DNA of 64,000 nt from Phlyctochytrium arcticum (lineage: Eukaryota; Chytridiomycota; Chytridiomycetes; Chytridiales; Chytridiaceae): positions 1 to 64,000 of the forward strand of contig JAHLKI010000023.1 of assembly GCA_025602905.1 (NCBI GenBank), in the 5' to 3' direction. Made by a program: the position numbers and the translations under genes. A model generated the notes under the pieces. The model was not told the origin of the DNA and did not search any database. It saw only the letters and a list, made by a program, of their open reading frames with translations. Positions 1 to 14,400 of the stretch are shown here, piece after piece (position 1 is the first letter of the stretch; every line of letters starts with the position of its first letter).

Positions 1-3000
1 GAGCAAGACTGGTGTGCCAAACTGGACAGCATTTTCAAGGGTTCGGACATAGTCTCCATCGGACAATTTGATAACCTGCAGACGATTGGCCTTTTCCATG
101 TTTTTCACCCATTTGTTGGCCTGTCCTTGTGGGTCAATGAAGAGGGGCCATCGGCGCGTTTTGGCAGCGATGATTCCATTGTCACCGGAGAATGCATCAT
201 TTGGGAGCCCTGCTAAACTCCATGCACGCAACTGAATAGGATCGCCGAGAGTGGTTGCCAGCGAAAAGGAAGGAGAGCAAGGAATGCCGTTCGAAACACA
301 CAACTGATTCCATTCAGATAGACACAATTGTCGGTATGCGGAGGTAAAGGCTCCGAGATATGCAATAACAGCTGATGCGAGGAGAACATCGCCTGTCAAG
401 TTGGAATAAATGGCTGTCAAGGACTTTGCCGCATCAGTCCATCGGTCTTTCTCTCCTCCAAGTCCACCGATCAATTGTTCAGCGCGCACTAGTTTTTTTC
501 CGCAAAGATCGACTTGCTTTTCCAAATCCGCCTTCTTTAAAGTCATCGCACTGAATTGAGACTCTAGAGCGGCCATTTTATCCTCAACTTCCTTCAGTTC
601 TGCTTGCTTTTCTTGTAATTTGGCCATCTCAACCGCCAATTCACCTTCGGCTTTAGCCAAGGCAAGCTTTTTGGGTGCCACAACTTTGGCGACCACATCA
701 TACTTATCCAGTGCTCGACACCATCGACATAATCCTTCGGCGGCCCCCGAGGAATTTTTTACCACGTCGGGGTCAAACTCCGGATTTGGAATGTACGTTC
801 GTCGCATCTTTTCCATGATTTTTGGGTCGATATTATCCTTGTCGTACGACTTGAGACTTTGTAGAAAATGGGAATCGCCGAGCATCTTTTGTGCGGGTCC
901 CCAGTAATCTTCAACCATTTTCCCGCTCCCTCCTGGGTCCTTGATACGTGCGGGCTTCATCCCTTTCATGACACAAACGGCTTCCATCACAAGCTTGACA
1001 GCCCCGGGTGGATTCTTCATACTTTTCACAACCGTAATGTCTTGAGGCTTCAAAGTATTCAAAGCCTCCAAAGCACTTTCTAGAGCTGGAATGGCTTCGG
1101 CAAGATCCGCCTCACAGTCATCTTTGATGGCCTTGGCTTCTCCAGCCTTGATGTTGGCAGCTTCTTCATCCACCTTCACCAAGGCACGCTTCTTTTCCAC
1201 AATGATACTTTCTCTCTGAATGACTTCCATCATTTTATCGGTCTCAGCCTGCGTTTGTACCAGCTGTGGCTGCAGCTCGTTCAGCTCTTTCTGCATAGAT
1301 CCGACCTGCGAGGCAGCACTAGCCAACTGATCTAGGCCGACAACATACCGACTTTTCAGTCCATCAATCTCTTTGCGCTTTACGTCGAGCAATGCCTTAT
1401 AGGTTTGAATCAATTCGAGATAGCTCGTTGGTGTGACATAGTTATGTCGACGTAAGCCTTCATAGTACTTTGCGCTCAATAACCGCGAGCCGGTATGGAA
1501 TGCTTTACACATGGTAACGATAGCGGGCCGAACAGTAGGCTCCAGTTCGACATCCTCCAGGAACCGTTGAGCAACAATCTCCAGAGCGTCCTCTGGCCAT
1601 GCCTGGAACCAATCAATCGTACAACAATTGACCAGCGATGGAAACATACGCAAGCGGTTCCGGAAGGCATCTCCGATGGGGGACATGCAAAGAACAACAT
1701 GTAGATTCTCCTTACAACGTGCAATGAATTGACTGTACAACGCGGCTGGTGAGGCGTCAAATTTTGGATTGTCCTTAATTATGGCTGCACGAACTTGTTC
1801 AATGACGGCAGCTTTCTCATCAGAGGGGAAGATGTTGGGGACCTCTCCCGCGTTGAGCATATTGTTGATATCTTCCAGAAAAGACTCCAATTGCAGCTGC
1901 GTATCACTGAAAAGGAACACACTTGGTTTCCCTTGCGCGCCGGCGGCAATCAAAATCTTTTTCAAATCCTCACGCCACTCATTGGTTCCATAAGATTTCG
2001 ATATCTCTACCTGGAAGAGTTGATATTCAGCCATATACGTGGCAAGTTTTGTCAAACTCTGCCGTCCGCTACCCCCTACTCCCACCAACAAAGCATGTCC
2101 TGCTGGTTGTTTGAGGATTCGGGCAATACGTGACACATGCTCAATGGCGAACCGGAAAATGACAAGATTCATAGGTGCTTTGGTGATTTGGTTGTATTCG
2201 TCCAACCGTCCTTTGATAACTTCAGATATCTTGCCCACGTCGGTAACTTCTTCGTAGAATCTCACAGCTGCGTCGGGCTGAATGTAATCCCCAAACATCA
2301 ACGACCGCATGTCATCATCTTCTACCACGCCATCCTTGTTGAAATCGAGATGCTGAAATACTTCTTCAAATCGCACACCGAAATGGCGTGAAGTCAAATC
2401 CTTGACTGTATTGAAGAACCACGACCGGTCTCCATCATCCACGAGACGGTCATAAAAGACTCGGTAGGCTTCATGGCACCACAGCCGAATCATTTTGTTG
2501 ACGTCCTGGAATCTGTCCGGGGTTGCAAGTAATAAGCCTTGTACCACACGTGAGAAATCTCGCAAGTTGAAGACATAATGTGACTTGGTTGGCGTGGGCA
2601 ATAGGTTGGCAATCGCACTGTTGTATACGTCCAACGTAGCGGATATCAAACGATCCTTCAAGTTAATGACTGAAGCCTGAAAGCCGTTGCTGACCAAATG
2701 CCACTCAACAATAGTAGCGAAGATTTGCTTCATGGTGGTTTCCTCAAACGTGGTGATACCAACAGTATTGAAGTGGCGTAAAAACCTGCTAGTCACAGGA
2801 TTGCGGCCGCCCCCAGGTGGTCCCATTGCAGTGACAAACTGAATATCCACCAGCTGCATCATAGATGTGTCTTTCAAATCGTACCAGAAGCCATGATCCA
2901 TCCACTGTCGCAGCAGCTCAATCGGAGGCTGCGCACCATATTTTTCACGAGCTGGCATGTTCAGGTCATCCACAAAGATGACACACTTTTGACCATGTGT

Positions 3001-6000
3001 AGGACCAAAGACACCTCGACGTCGTTTGTCCAGTTTGCTGAGGATGATATCTTGCGTCTGATTGGCGCTTGTCTGGGCCGAAAAATTGATAAAGACAGGC
3101 GTGTACTGTTTATCTAGACCGCCCAATAGCTTGTTGTTTACGTATACAGTCTTTCCTGTCCCTGTGGGGCCGACGAACAGGACTTGCTTGCCATGTTTAA
3201 TATACAAATCGAGCAGATGGCCGTAACGAGCTGTATCCACCGTTGGAACTGTAATCGAATTGAATTTGGCTTTCGCAGGGATATCAAATTTCGGAATTGT
3301 TTCCGTCCATAGCTTCCATACTCCACCAAACTTGCGTTCCTTCTCAAAGACATAGTCATACAATAATCCCCCGGCTGGGATTGGCTTGTCAATTTTGACG
3401 TTCGATGGCACCGGGTGCTCATTACTGTTGCCGTCAACCAAGTTACGGAAGAATCCGTCGAATTTTTTGCGAGACTCTCCGTCCATTGTGCCCCCCAAAG
3501 ACCATACCGCCGAGAAGAGGAAAATACAATGCAACCACAACATTTGAATGTTTGGCGGTAGCGAGTCATCCTTTTTGGTATTGTCACCAGCCGCACCACC
3601 AAATTCATCCATTTGACATGTTATGAGCGTCATGAGCGACACTACCAAGTTGATGGGACTTGTCACGACAAATTCACGGCAGTCTTTGCGCACAAACTCC
3701 AAGCATGGGGGCACAATCCAGTCGAATAGCGTCTCCAACAGTTGCTTTTGTTCTGGCCCAAGACTGGACGGAACTGTCGCAAGCCAAGAAACCATGAGCG
3801 GCCGCCAGCCGAGTGAGTCCGGCTCCATGTAAATCATACCACAACGTGAAACCGTTGCGGGAGACGCAACTGCCAAATCTGCCACCTCAAATTGCATACT
3901 CATTGTGGAGGACATGGTCATGATCTCTCCACTGGTAAGGCAAAGCTTCTTGTTGTCATCGAGTACCGTGTTCATGTTCTCAATCCAAATGGCATCTACG
4001 GGTCCATCGAAAATGATCCAGCGACGCTCGGCAGACCCTTTAGAGGCAAATTCACGGAACGTATTGGCAAGAACTCCATCCGTCCATTCATGGGTTACGG
4101 CATCAAATTGGCCATAGAGCTGACCCATTGTGATTGACTTTGGATTCAGGACGCGGAAGTCAACCTTTTTCTCGTTGCCCAGTCCGCGTTCGGCCATCTC
4201 GTTCAGAGCTGCCGCTAGCACTCGATACGCGACTGTTTTTCCTGACCAAGGCTGTCCAACAATCATGTATCCATGACGAATACACATCATCTCGTAGGTT
4301 TGAATGATCTTCTCGAGGGCATTATCTACTGGCTGCAAGTTCATTTTAGTCATATTGCTGTTAATGGCAGCCAAAAGATGGCGGTAGTCAGGTGTAGGAA
4401 GCTCCACTTTTGGGAACAGATCCGCTGAAATGGCTTTGAACAGTGGAATATCCTGGGTCAAAAACTTTGGCAAATTGACATCGTTGATGGATCGCAACAT
4501 GATAATGTGCTCGTTCTCGCCCGGATACTTAAGCTTCAGATTTCCAGCAGCTGTCAAGACAGCTTTTACTGCTCGCATACCATAATCGTAATGATCCTGG
4601 GAGGACAACTGCTCCGAGCACAACTTGTAGGTAGCTACAATTTTTCGGGCCAAGGTCCGTGCTTCGATGAATCCAAACGAGTACAGCGAAATCTCTGCAA
4701 TAAGGGCATAGTCGGGCACCATCATGGCTACCGGTCGGAATAACGCCTTCAAGTTGTCCGGCAACTCGGAACGTCCAGCGTATCCCGGATTCATAGTAAT
4801 AAACACTGAACAGCCGCGATTGAGCGAGATCGTTGTCCCTTCAAAGACAAACTTGTCCATTTTGGCGGCGACCGCGCGTTGAATTGTAAGGATTTGCTGC
4901 GCGACGACAGACAAAACTTCCAAGTCGATACGATTGAATTCATCGAAACAAGCCCAAGCACCGGAGGAAGCAAGTCCTTTGAAGAATTTTCCCATGGCAA
5001 TGTAATCAAGACCGTCAGAGCAGTTGAAGACTACACACGCCTTGGCAATAGCTTTTGCAAGATCCTTGACTGACTCGGTTTTGCCCGTTCCGGCTGGACC
5101 CTCCGGTGCTCCACCCAAATTCAGATCGAGTGCCCCAATCAGCGTTCGATAACAACGATCAGTCAGTGGCGTAATGACAAGCCGAGGACAGTTTCCAAGG
5201 TATTCATGCCCATACTTGATGGTAGCGTTAATCATTCGGACCTGTACGTCATCCTGTTCCCAATAGTACCGGAGTTGCGACAACCATCCAAAATCTGATT
5301 CTTGTGTTACTTGCTGGCTTTCCAGGTCCCCAACGACATCGCGTGCGTGTACGTCAATAACAACCAGAGCCGACAAGGTCATACGCGCCATAGGACTCAA
5401 GTCTCCGCGAACGAGAGCGACCGTCTCCTCTAATTGCTTGGTACATAATTCTTTGTATTCTTTGAGGCCTGCGACACCACCATCACGAATGGCGTCAGTC
5501 ACTTCTTTAGTCCAAAATATCTGGCTGACACAAATGACGACTTGACCGGGCCACTCCAGGACCCATTTCGCTCGAGGCGTTTCAACGTAAGCCTTAAGTG
5601 CGTTTGAAACCTGCTGATGAACCGAAGATTGCATGACTTTCTCCACTTGCAAGAGCCATTTCTCTACAGCACCCTTGGCCAACGCTGGTTCAATAACGTC
5701 CTTGAGCCGCACACGTTCGCCTTCGGAAGAGCACATGGCAATAATACGAGTGTTGTCTTGAAAGGTCAAGGATGCAATACCCTCAAAGCACTTTTTCAAA
5801 TGTGGTTGGACGCGCAACGGGTCTTTGGTCTCCGCCAAAATTTCCAGGAGCTCGTCGTTCGACAAGAAAAAGAACCGGGGAAAGAACAATCGCTTCTTTT
5901 CCAAGTACTCATTCAGACCCTTTTGAATGTCTTCTAGTAACGTGTTACTCTCGGCAAGTCGATTCAGCATATGAGGTACATGAGCAACAGCCAAAATCTT

Positions 6001-9000
6001 GGGATTATCCGCCGTGGCGGCCATAATATCTCGCCATGTTTTGTCGACCACTCGAAACTTTTTCCCCTCAGTGGGCATAGCCGCCATAATATCTTCACTG
6101 GTAAAGATGGGCTCAAGGTACAACCACGTCGCTTGGACTTTAAGCCATGCATCTATGATCTCTTGAATAGTGACCAGCGTGGTTTCCCAATTCTTGACAT
6201 CTTCCTCTATTGGTTTGACAAATGGTGAACCGCGCATAGTCTGGACTTTGACAATCTGATCATCCAGAAGAGCCTGTACTTCCTCCAGGGACGACAGGAT
6301 CTTTGTTCCAGTCTCTTTGTAATCCACGCAGTTAAATACCAGCGGTTCCCACTCGTCCCGCATCTTGCTCAGCGTCTTTTGCAGCGAGAATTCTTTTGAT
6401 GCCGCGTCAGAGATGGCCTCAAACTCTGGCAAATGTTGCTCCAAATTCATTTCCAAAATCTTGGACAGGCTCGTGGATTCATCCGGATGGATCGGCTGCC
6501 CGACAATCTCGGCCATCTGCTCCCAGTGCCGATCGCGCAATCCAGGATTCCGCAAAACAGAAATAAGCGGTAAATGGGCCTTAAAACGATCCAAGCGATT
6601 CTTGACGCTATCAGCCACTTTACGAGGGACCGGTTGCTCGGAAAACGTCTTGGTAAGTTTAAACATGATCCGAAACATGCTTTGCACTTGTTCTTCGACC
6701 GTCTCGGCGTGCAACTCGCGGAATGAGCCATTCATCCATTTCGCGTATTCGGTTTGATACGTCGATGTTGTTTCCCATAGTTGCTTGTAGGGTGTCAAAA
6801 GATCGTTGGTTTGTTGGAGTTTGGAGAAGGGTGTCTTTTCCCATTCAAGAAGCTCTTCTTCCACATTGATTCGGCGCACCGTATCGCCCAATTCCCGCAA
6901 TTTGGCTTCAAGAAGCTTGATCTTTTTGAGATATTCTGGCATTTCAGACATAATCCCATAATCCTGCACATGTCGTCAAGCCTTGAAGTCGGAAACAAGG
7001 TTGTTAAAAACCAAAACATACCTGGAATTTCTGCACCTGCTCAAACGCCTCATCCAATTCCTCGTTTGCGCTACTCATCTTGGCCTTTAAATCTTCCTGA
7101 GCTTTCGCCTTCTTCTGCATCATGCGTTTCTTGCTCAGTTCAAATATCGGCAAAATCCGTCCGGGCCACGTAAACGTCACTCCATTCAACTTGATGTCTT
7201 CCTCCGACATGAAGGCATAGGTCAGCAAGAAATCAAGGCGTTTCTTGCCCTTGGTGATTTCATCTCTGAGAGCAACGATATCACGTTGCCGGGCATTATC
7301 GACATACTTCATCAGCTCCACGAGTTCTTCAGTGTCGGATGGATTCTTCATGGCTTTGGCTGAAATCTTTTCATAAGATTCGCAGATGCTACAGGACCCG
7401 AAGTCAGATACGTCAAATAGAACATTGCCACAGGGGAAGACCCTTACCCGAGATTGATTTTGCGATTCATGTCCGCCACCTGATCCACCAGACGCTGCAC
7501 AAGTTGCTGCGCTTTGGCCGTTAATTCTGCTTTCAGTGCGTCACTTTCCAGATAGATTAAACTGAAGCGCATGATGGAGGGCGATGCGCTAATCTCTTCA
7601 ATCAATCTATTCAGCTTTTTGATTTCCTGTTGTTTGTCAAGATCATCAGTTTCAATTCTTTTTTAAGGATATGAGCGTCCGACTTACAGCTTCATAGTCA
7701 TCCAAATCATGTTTTTCGCGCAGGAAATCTTCGATTCGCTTTTCTGCCTTGGTGGTCAAAAGAGCCTTGTACTTGTCGTAAGTCAATAGGTGCTTCTGTG
7801 GACCCACGGTGTTTTTAGAGACGATGTTTCTGACAAATCGGCCTTCTCCGATCCGATCATCATCCATCGACATGGCAGGAAGGCACAAGTGCTCGCTCGC
7901 CAGGGACGTAAACAACTTTGTCTCCACGCGGGGAATATCTCGCACGGCTGCGACAATTTCCTCCAGCACCGAAACAACCAAATGTTCCAAGTCACCCAAT
8001 GGGGGGTCAAATCGGATTTGGGCACCCGAAATGACCAGGCGGACGACAAACACGGATGTCTCTGAATTGCATCCGGCAAATTGGGCGAAAAAGGCCTCAA
8101 AGTCATCCAAACTGGCGTAGGTGATAGCCCAAAGTTGATTCGACATGAGGGCGCATACAGATTTGAAAAAGCCGTCCAATCGGCGAAACCCAACATCCGG
8201 ATCTTCACATTGGGTAGCAATGGCATACCACTGGTCCTTGGTGGTAAAAAAAGCATTGGCGACGGTCGGGATCCATTCGTTGAGCATCTTTTGCTTGAAT
8301 GCGTGACATTGATTGCGGATGATGCCCAAGAATTCTTCCATGGTCATTGGCAGGACTTGAGCGGCAAACACGGACATGTCGACGATTTTAACCGAGCGAA
8401 AGGATTCGTAGATTGACAGGAGTTGAACCATCACTGGGTTGGTGATAAACAGGTTGGCGTCCATGAGAGCTTTCGACTCTATGACTTTGTCATGCCAAGG
8501 GACAGGCGCCCGGGCGATGCGCGGGTACCAGACAGTCAAGAATGGAGGGATAGACAGGCGTACTTGCTCCATGGGATCCAGCAGGATATAGTCTACGATC
8601 GATCGTTTGAGGGCCGTAGCATAATCAGCTTGGATTTCGTCGACGACTTCGGCCCGGGTTTCAGTCAGGGCATCTTGAGTTAGGTAGGTGGGCGGGACAT
8701 GAGCGCGGATGCCTTCCATCCATTGTGGATCCATAGGAGCAATAGCATCGGCAGGAATTGTGCTTTCGATATAGTACCAATAGCGCAGCTCTGCTGTCAA
8801 CTGTTTGGAGATATTGTCGGCGTCGCGGTCAAAAGGATCCAGAGAGGGTGGTTCACGCAAGGGGGGGACGCTGGTGTCTAAAATGGGAGGGTAACATGTT
8901 GCGATGCGGGTGTCGGGGGACAGTGGTCGAGATTCTGACTGCGACGAGGGTAAAGTAGTGGGTGGGGGCTCCGGGGTTGCGAATCGACGACGGTCGGGGC

Positions 9001-9774
9001 TCCGGGACCTGAGAAGATTGTGTTAGATTCAAATCGTGTCATGTGCGCAGCGCACCAACCTTCCATCTCTCGGCCTTTTGGATCGATCATTTTCCAGACC
9101 AAGCGCTGTTTCATACAAGTCAGTTGACTAGAACCCCAAATTCAAGAAGGGATGACACCCACCTCGTTCTCGCTCCCGCTTGGGGGGCAATGGTGGGATG
9201 GCCGGCATCTGCTTGATGGCCAGTCCAGCTGCCCGTGGACTAAAGTTGTTTCCAATCGTGTCCGATACGCTCCGAGCATAGCGCTCTTCCTTGAAAGGGG
9301 CTGCACGAGTCCAAGAAAAGTGCTTCAATAGTGGGGGCAGGTTGGCCGTCTTCATGTCAATGCCATGTGGGAGATCCTGGATTAGAGAGTAAGGTGCCCA
9401 AGTTAGTGGAGTCCTTCCATAAATGCCGGACTGTGATATATACCTCTTGAGATGCTGCGCCGGAATCCCTACGAGGTTCTGGTCGCTTCACTGCCTCGAC
9501 TTTTGGCTTGACACCTTCAGGCTTTTTGGCGCTGACCATGATTCCAATCAGTTCGGCGAGGTTGAACTAAGAGGAACTGCAAGTCAGAAAATCCCATCAA
9601 TAAGATCGGATCTTGACGACCTACTTTGAGCTCGCTTTTGGGAGCATCCGTTGGTAAAGCTGGAGCATCTACATCCATATCGGCCGACGCTGCATCAGAA
9701 GGTATTTTATCGCCAGCTGCAGTCGGTCCTCCTCGACCCGCTGAGAGAGGAGGGTGGACCACTGGGTCCTGCAT
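1..9774 (-). CDS. Axonemal inner-arm dynein heavy chain, DNAH3/7/12 class (partial at 3' end, multi-exon)
   Basis: Motor subunit of ciliary inner-arm dynein, acting in the flagellar axoneme. Reading right to left the protein runs tail, linker, AAA1-AAA4, stalk and into AAA5, where the window ends. Visible signatures are AAA1 P-loop GPAGTGKTE (5072-5100) with Walker B CFDEFNR, AAA2 GQPWSGKT (4231-4257), AAA3 GPTGTGKT (3145-3171), AAA4 GVGGSGRQ (2053-2085), stalk coiled coils and microtubule-binding tip near 870-1400. An EF-hand-like loop with DFNKDG lies at 2287-2364 just before AAA4; I recall this in DNAH7-type chains. Introns seen include about 6968-7020 and one near 7620-7685 (GTAAGT donor). 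Tail exons are 7652-8880 and upstream. Proposed 5' exons (9774-9625, 9566-9444, 9376-9173, from 9105) have good GT/AG sites, but their joining near 8900-9060 is inferred and the extreme N-terminus could be wrong. The motor region from about 6950 to 1 is one open frame. Confidence 0.93.
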
Positions 9775-11421
9775 GCTGTGCTATTCCCTCGTTCTTGAGC
9801 AAGCACAATAGATCTGGTACTTTTTGTATGTGCTCCTGGACGTTCTTGTATGACTGGCAGTATACGTTGGCAAGATTGGCTTTTGGATCTGGACAGTTAG
9901 AACAGTTAGGGTAAACAGACAGTGACTGCTTCTGCTTATGGTAAGATCCTTAGTGCTCAATCACCCTGGGCGGTCATTTTGCCATTAGGCTCTTTGGCCA
10001 TGAGCGTTCGGAGTCGCGTTGGGTAAGCAAAGCCTGCGCCGCACCGTACGGGGAGGATTCCTGGGATTTCGGCCTAGTGTTTTCCGGACGAGCAGCATGG
10101 CATTGAACCAAGGATTGTATATACCGTTGTCAGCGTTTTACGTCGGCCCATTAGTTCTAGCTTTGACTTGACATGCACAATATACATCAAGAGCTGGTGC
10201 ACTAACCATCTTCCTCCAACTTTGATTGAACACAGAGGTCCGAAATTGTTCAATTTTCTGCCCATGACCATTGAAAAAGCTAGGATAGATGTGATGGACT
10301 GCTGTACACGCTACTACACGGCCTTGGAAGTACATACTCCAGATATACAATGCCTCCATAATCACTGATGATCATCCGTGCTGGGTGGGAGTGAGAGATC
10401 TACAAGCCCATCCTGGAGGGCGATCCAAGTATCATCAATCGGCATCCCTGGGCCTGATCCGACGACTTTCCGCTGACCATTGAATCTTTGATGCGGGCGC
10501 CTTTGTACTCGAGTGTATGACTTTGGCGTCGCTCGAGACTCGAGATTCCTATGGGTGAGATCGCCGCCAGCCAGAGCCACCTCCGCCAGCCACCGCGAAC
10601 GGCCAGCGCACGTTTTTAGTTGAGGGATCTGGGCCATTTCCCAGCGTCCCCAGCCTTTTTCCTGTCAACCTGTATATATCAACGAGAATATCCGACATCT
10701 TCCAAGCTGTCGCTACTCCAAAGCAAGTCAAGGTGTTTTTAGGTTTACCAGGAATCTCAAGAATCTTCGAGCAGCGGCCGAGGCGGATACGGCGGCTGTG
10801 GTTTAGTAGCGAGTCGCAATTTTTGCTAGGTTCCGTCCCCAGGACCGCATTTCACAGGCATTTCAACTTGGACATTGCTGCCTATTTGGACCCAATACAC
10901 TCTCGCATTCCGACGGCCAGCAGCAGCGGTACATAGACGCACTAATTGACGGACCCAAGCTGCTTGGTTCTGGGAGGAATTCCAAAGTGCGCCAAACTTT
11001 AATATTCTGAAACGAACTGTGGGCAAAGGCACATTCCGGTATGTATTGACTCGGATAAAAGTCGTCGCGACATCCTTCTCATGCTCCTTGTAGGACCCGC
11101 TTTCACCTCCTCCGAGTAAACAACCAGTGTTGGCAAGAGTGTGTGTGTGTTTTTCTTCCCGTCCGTCAGGGGAGCCTGTTTATACGCGTGGTAAGATACA
11201 TGTTTCGAGCTTTTGCCCCCCAGGGTCCCAGATATGATATCTAATCCATTCCCGGCAGAACTCTGGAAATGCGCACATTGGACTGTGCATTCTTCAACCT
11301 TGAACGGGCAAACTATCGAAAATTTCGGATCAAACATACCGCCTAACGATCCCTGTATAACATATATTAGTAGAGGAGGGCCCAATTTGGGTTGGGTGCC
11401 TGGCAGAAAGGAGTAGAAGAA
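9775..11421. other. Intergenic region between divergent dynein and WNK genes
   Basis: The two flanking genes are divergently transcribed, so this 1.6 kb must hold both promoters. I see only short unconvincing reading frames on both strands and no RNA gene. A TG dinucleotide run of about 12 bases lies near 11141-11152. Confidence 0.6.
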
Positions 11422-14400
11422 ATGGCGCAACCTAGAGAGCGGATACCACCACCTCGACTCAGTGCAAACCATCGGGCAGGGGCAGAGCTGCAGCATCAGG
11501 ATGATGATGACGACGAAGATGATGAACACCGAGTGATTGAAACGGATCCATCCGGTCGTTTTGAGCGCTACGCACAATGTCTTGGCCAAGGGGCCTACAA
11601 GATTGTTTACAAGGCGTTTGATACAGAGGAAGGCGTGGAAGTTGCATGGAATCAGCTGCGACTGGATACAACACAACGTCGGGAAGCCCAGCGACTCTTG
11701 TCCGAGATCCAAATTCTGGAATCACTGCGGAATGACCACATTATCAACTTTTTCCACAGCTGGATCTCTCGCAATCGGGATGGCAAGGATAACATTTATT
11801 TCATCACAGAGTTGATGACTTCGGGCACGCTGAAAAATTATCTCCGTAAAAGCAAGGGCGCCGTGAAACCCAAAGTGCTGAAAAGTTGGGCTCGTCAAAT
11901 CCTGGCTGGCTTGCATTATCTGCACACCCGCTCGCCCCCTATTATTCACCGTGACCTAAAATGTGAAAACATTTTCGTCAATGGAAACAATGGGCAAGCA
12001 AAAATTGGCGATCTGGGTTTAGCTGTGGTCAAGAACCGCGAACATGTCTCTTCCGTCTTGGGCACTCCCGAGTTTATGGCTCCAGAGCTGTATGACGAAA
12101 AGTACGACGAAAAGGTGGACATTTATGCGTATGGACTGGTTATCTTGGAGATTGTGACAAAGGAATACCCTTATAGCGAGTGCAGCAACCAAGCACAAAT
12201 CTACAAGAAAGTTTCTTCGGGAATAAAGCCGCGATCCTTGGAAAGAGTATTGGATGAAGAAACGCGAGCATTCATTGAAATGTGCATTGAGTTTGACCCC
12301 ACACGGCGACCACCGGCTGAACATTTGTTGAGCCACCCGTTTTTGGTGCCAAGTACCTCCATTTCAGCAAATGCGTCAATGACGGACTTGTCCCCAGCAT
12401 CCGAACAAATGTCAGTTGGCCGTGATGTTAGCATTCCTTCACGATCTTTGATACCCTACGAGAGTGCATCTTACTCTGCGCCGCCCCCCGTCTTTATGCT
12501 GGGTGGTGATTCATCGCGTCCATCCAGTTCCTCTTTTGAAGCTCCAGTCACGGGTGACAGCGGATTCCAGGATGCTGCTATTTTAACTGTTGGAAGCGCG
12601 CGTAATTCACCTCCTCCACCCATGATTGCCATGACACGGACCGCCAGTACCGTCTCATCCGCTACATCAAAAGCGGCAGAACCAGTCGTGGTGGACGCCG
12701 AGCATCACACCTTTGAAATTTTCCGGCGAGGGTTGTCTCCAAATACTTCTACGCATACCGTTGGCACCGTCTGTTCCGTTGAAATCATTGAGCGCCTGCA
12801 GGATTCCCAGGTCCAGGTCAAGATGATCTATACCCGACCGGGTCGACCCAGTCAGGAAATTAAATTCCCATTCAGCCCTCTACAGGATACGCCAATGGAA
12901 GTGATTGAAGAGATGGTTGGCGAGGGGATTGTGGATGGTGCCGATGCGGGATTGGCGGTTGAGCGGCTGGAAAATGCTGTGCGAATAGACTTTTCCGTGG
13001 CGTCGTCAGCATCCGAGAGTGGATCATCCATGGAAATGAAGCGTCATCAAGGTGCACCGGCAATCTCCTCACCTCCAAGAAGTGGCCAATATCCGACCTC
13101 TGCTCAGGTAGCCGTAGCCATTTCGCAGGCTTCTGCCGCCACATTTCCCCGCTCTCGTTCCCATAGCGGCCTCGATGCGAATGCCCCCCAGTTACAAAAC
13201 CTGGTCCCGCCCTTGTCCGTATCGTCGCAATCAAATCCGGCAGCTGGTATACAGCGTCATAACACGCATCCGCGGAATGCCAGTCGGGCAGCTTCGCCTG
13301 GTCCTACCCGGAGTACGAGCGACGTCAATATTTCTGGCCGATCGTCACCTCGGATCCCCAACACTCCACCGGCGGAAGTCAAACGACACATCATTCCCGC
13401 TCGTACATCCTCGTCCGTTGTTGCGTCGTTTACCTCCAATCAGCCATCGCCCGCCAACTTTTCGATCCCATCATCATCTCCCAATATTTCCATTCCCACT
13501 GGTCATTCGCGTGCACCCTCCGTGTCCCCACAACCGAGTCGTCGCCCATCGGTTGAGATGTCTCGTGGTAGCCCCCCAATTTCTTCTTCTGTTCCCAATG
13601 CTGCTACCATGGTAGGACTTGATCGCCGCATGGTGAACATGACTGCACCGGCGGCTGCTACTGCTCGCTCCGTGAGTGCATCGCAACCCGCTATGGACTG
13701 GAATCCCCCACCAATAACCCAAACTTCATCATCATATACTCCTGCTATGTATACATCCCCATCATCGACGACCAACCCAGGCACCCCCCATCTGTCGTCT
13801 GTCCCGTCGTCAAGTGCTCTAGCTCCCCCACGACTTGAGCTGTTGTCTGTCGACCCGCACCGCAGTCTGAGTGGTCTGGGCCTCACCCTCCCCATCATCC
13901 CAGATTCACCCGTAACCCCCGTCCCCATCCTTTCAAAACAAGACCCGACCCTCCAGAAACGGCTGACTGATCTCCAGGAACGGAGTTTGGCCGGATTGGG
14001 CACGCTGGCTGTCAACAATTCTTCAACGGCATTGTTTGTCCCTCTGGCGTTTGGCGGCTCGTCATCAGCGTCCTCGGCATCGCTACTGGGACCCACCAAA
14101 TCCTCTGGAATGGGCGGGGCCGGCAGTGGAGGAGGAGTTTTACACCGTGCTCCAAGTCTGGGATCATTACAGCAAAGCCAGAAGCAACAACAACAGCAAC
14201 AATCCACCAATACATCAACCAGTATGACCACCTCGGCCAATCCAAATAAATCTCCTTCCTGGTCCCACCCTTCAAATCCGCCCTCCACCCCCATCCGCCC
14301 CTACGTCTCTCAACCCCAACAAACTCAACAACAACCACCTCTCAAAACGCAATCCCTAGGCCGATCACCGCCACCCCCATCCCGTCCACCCTTCCCCGCC

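Noticed and set aside
13503..14294. 263-codon minus-strand open frame within the WNK tail
   Set aside because: It is antisense to a low-complexity Ser/Pro/Gln region of a well-supported gene and has no motif.
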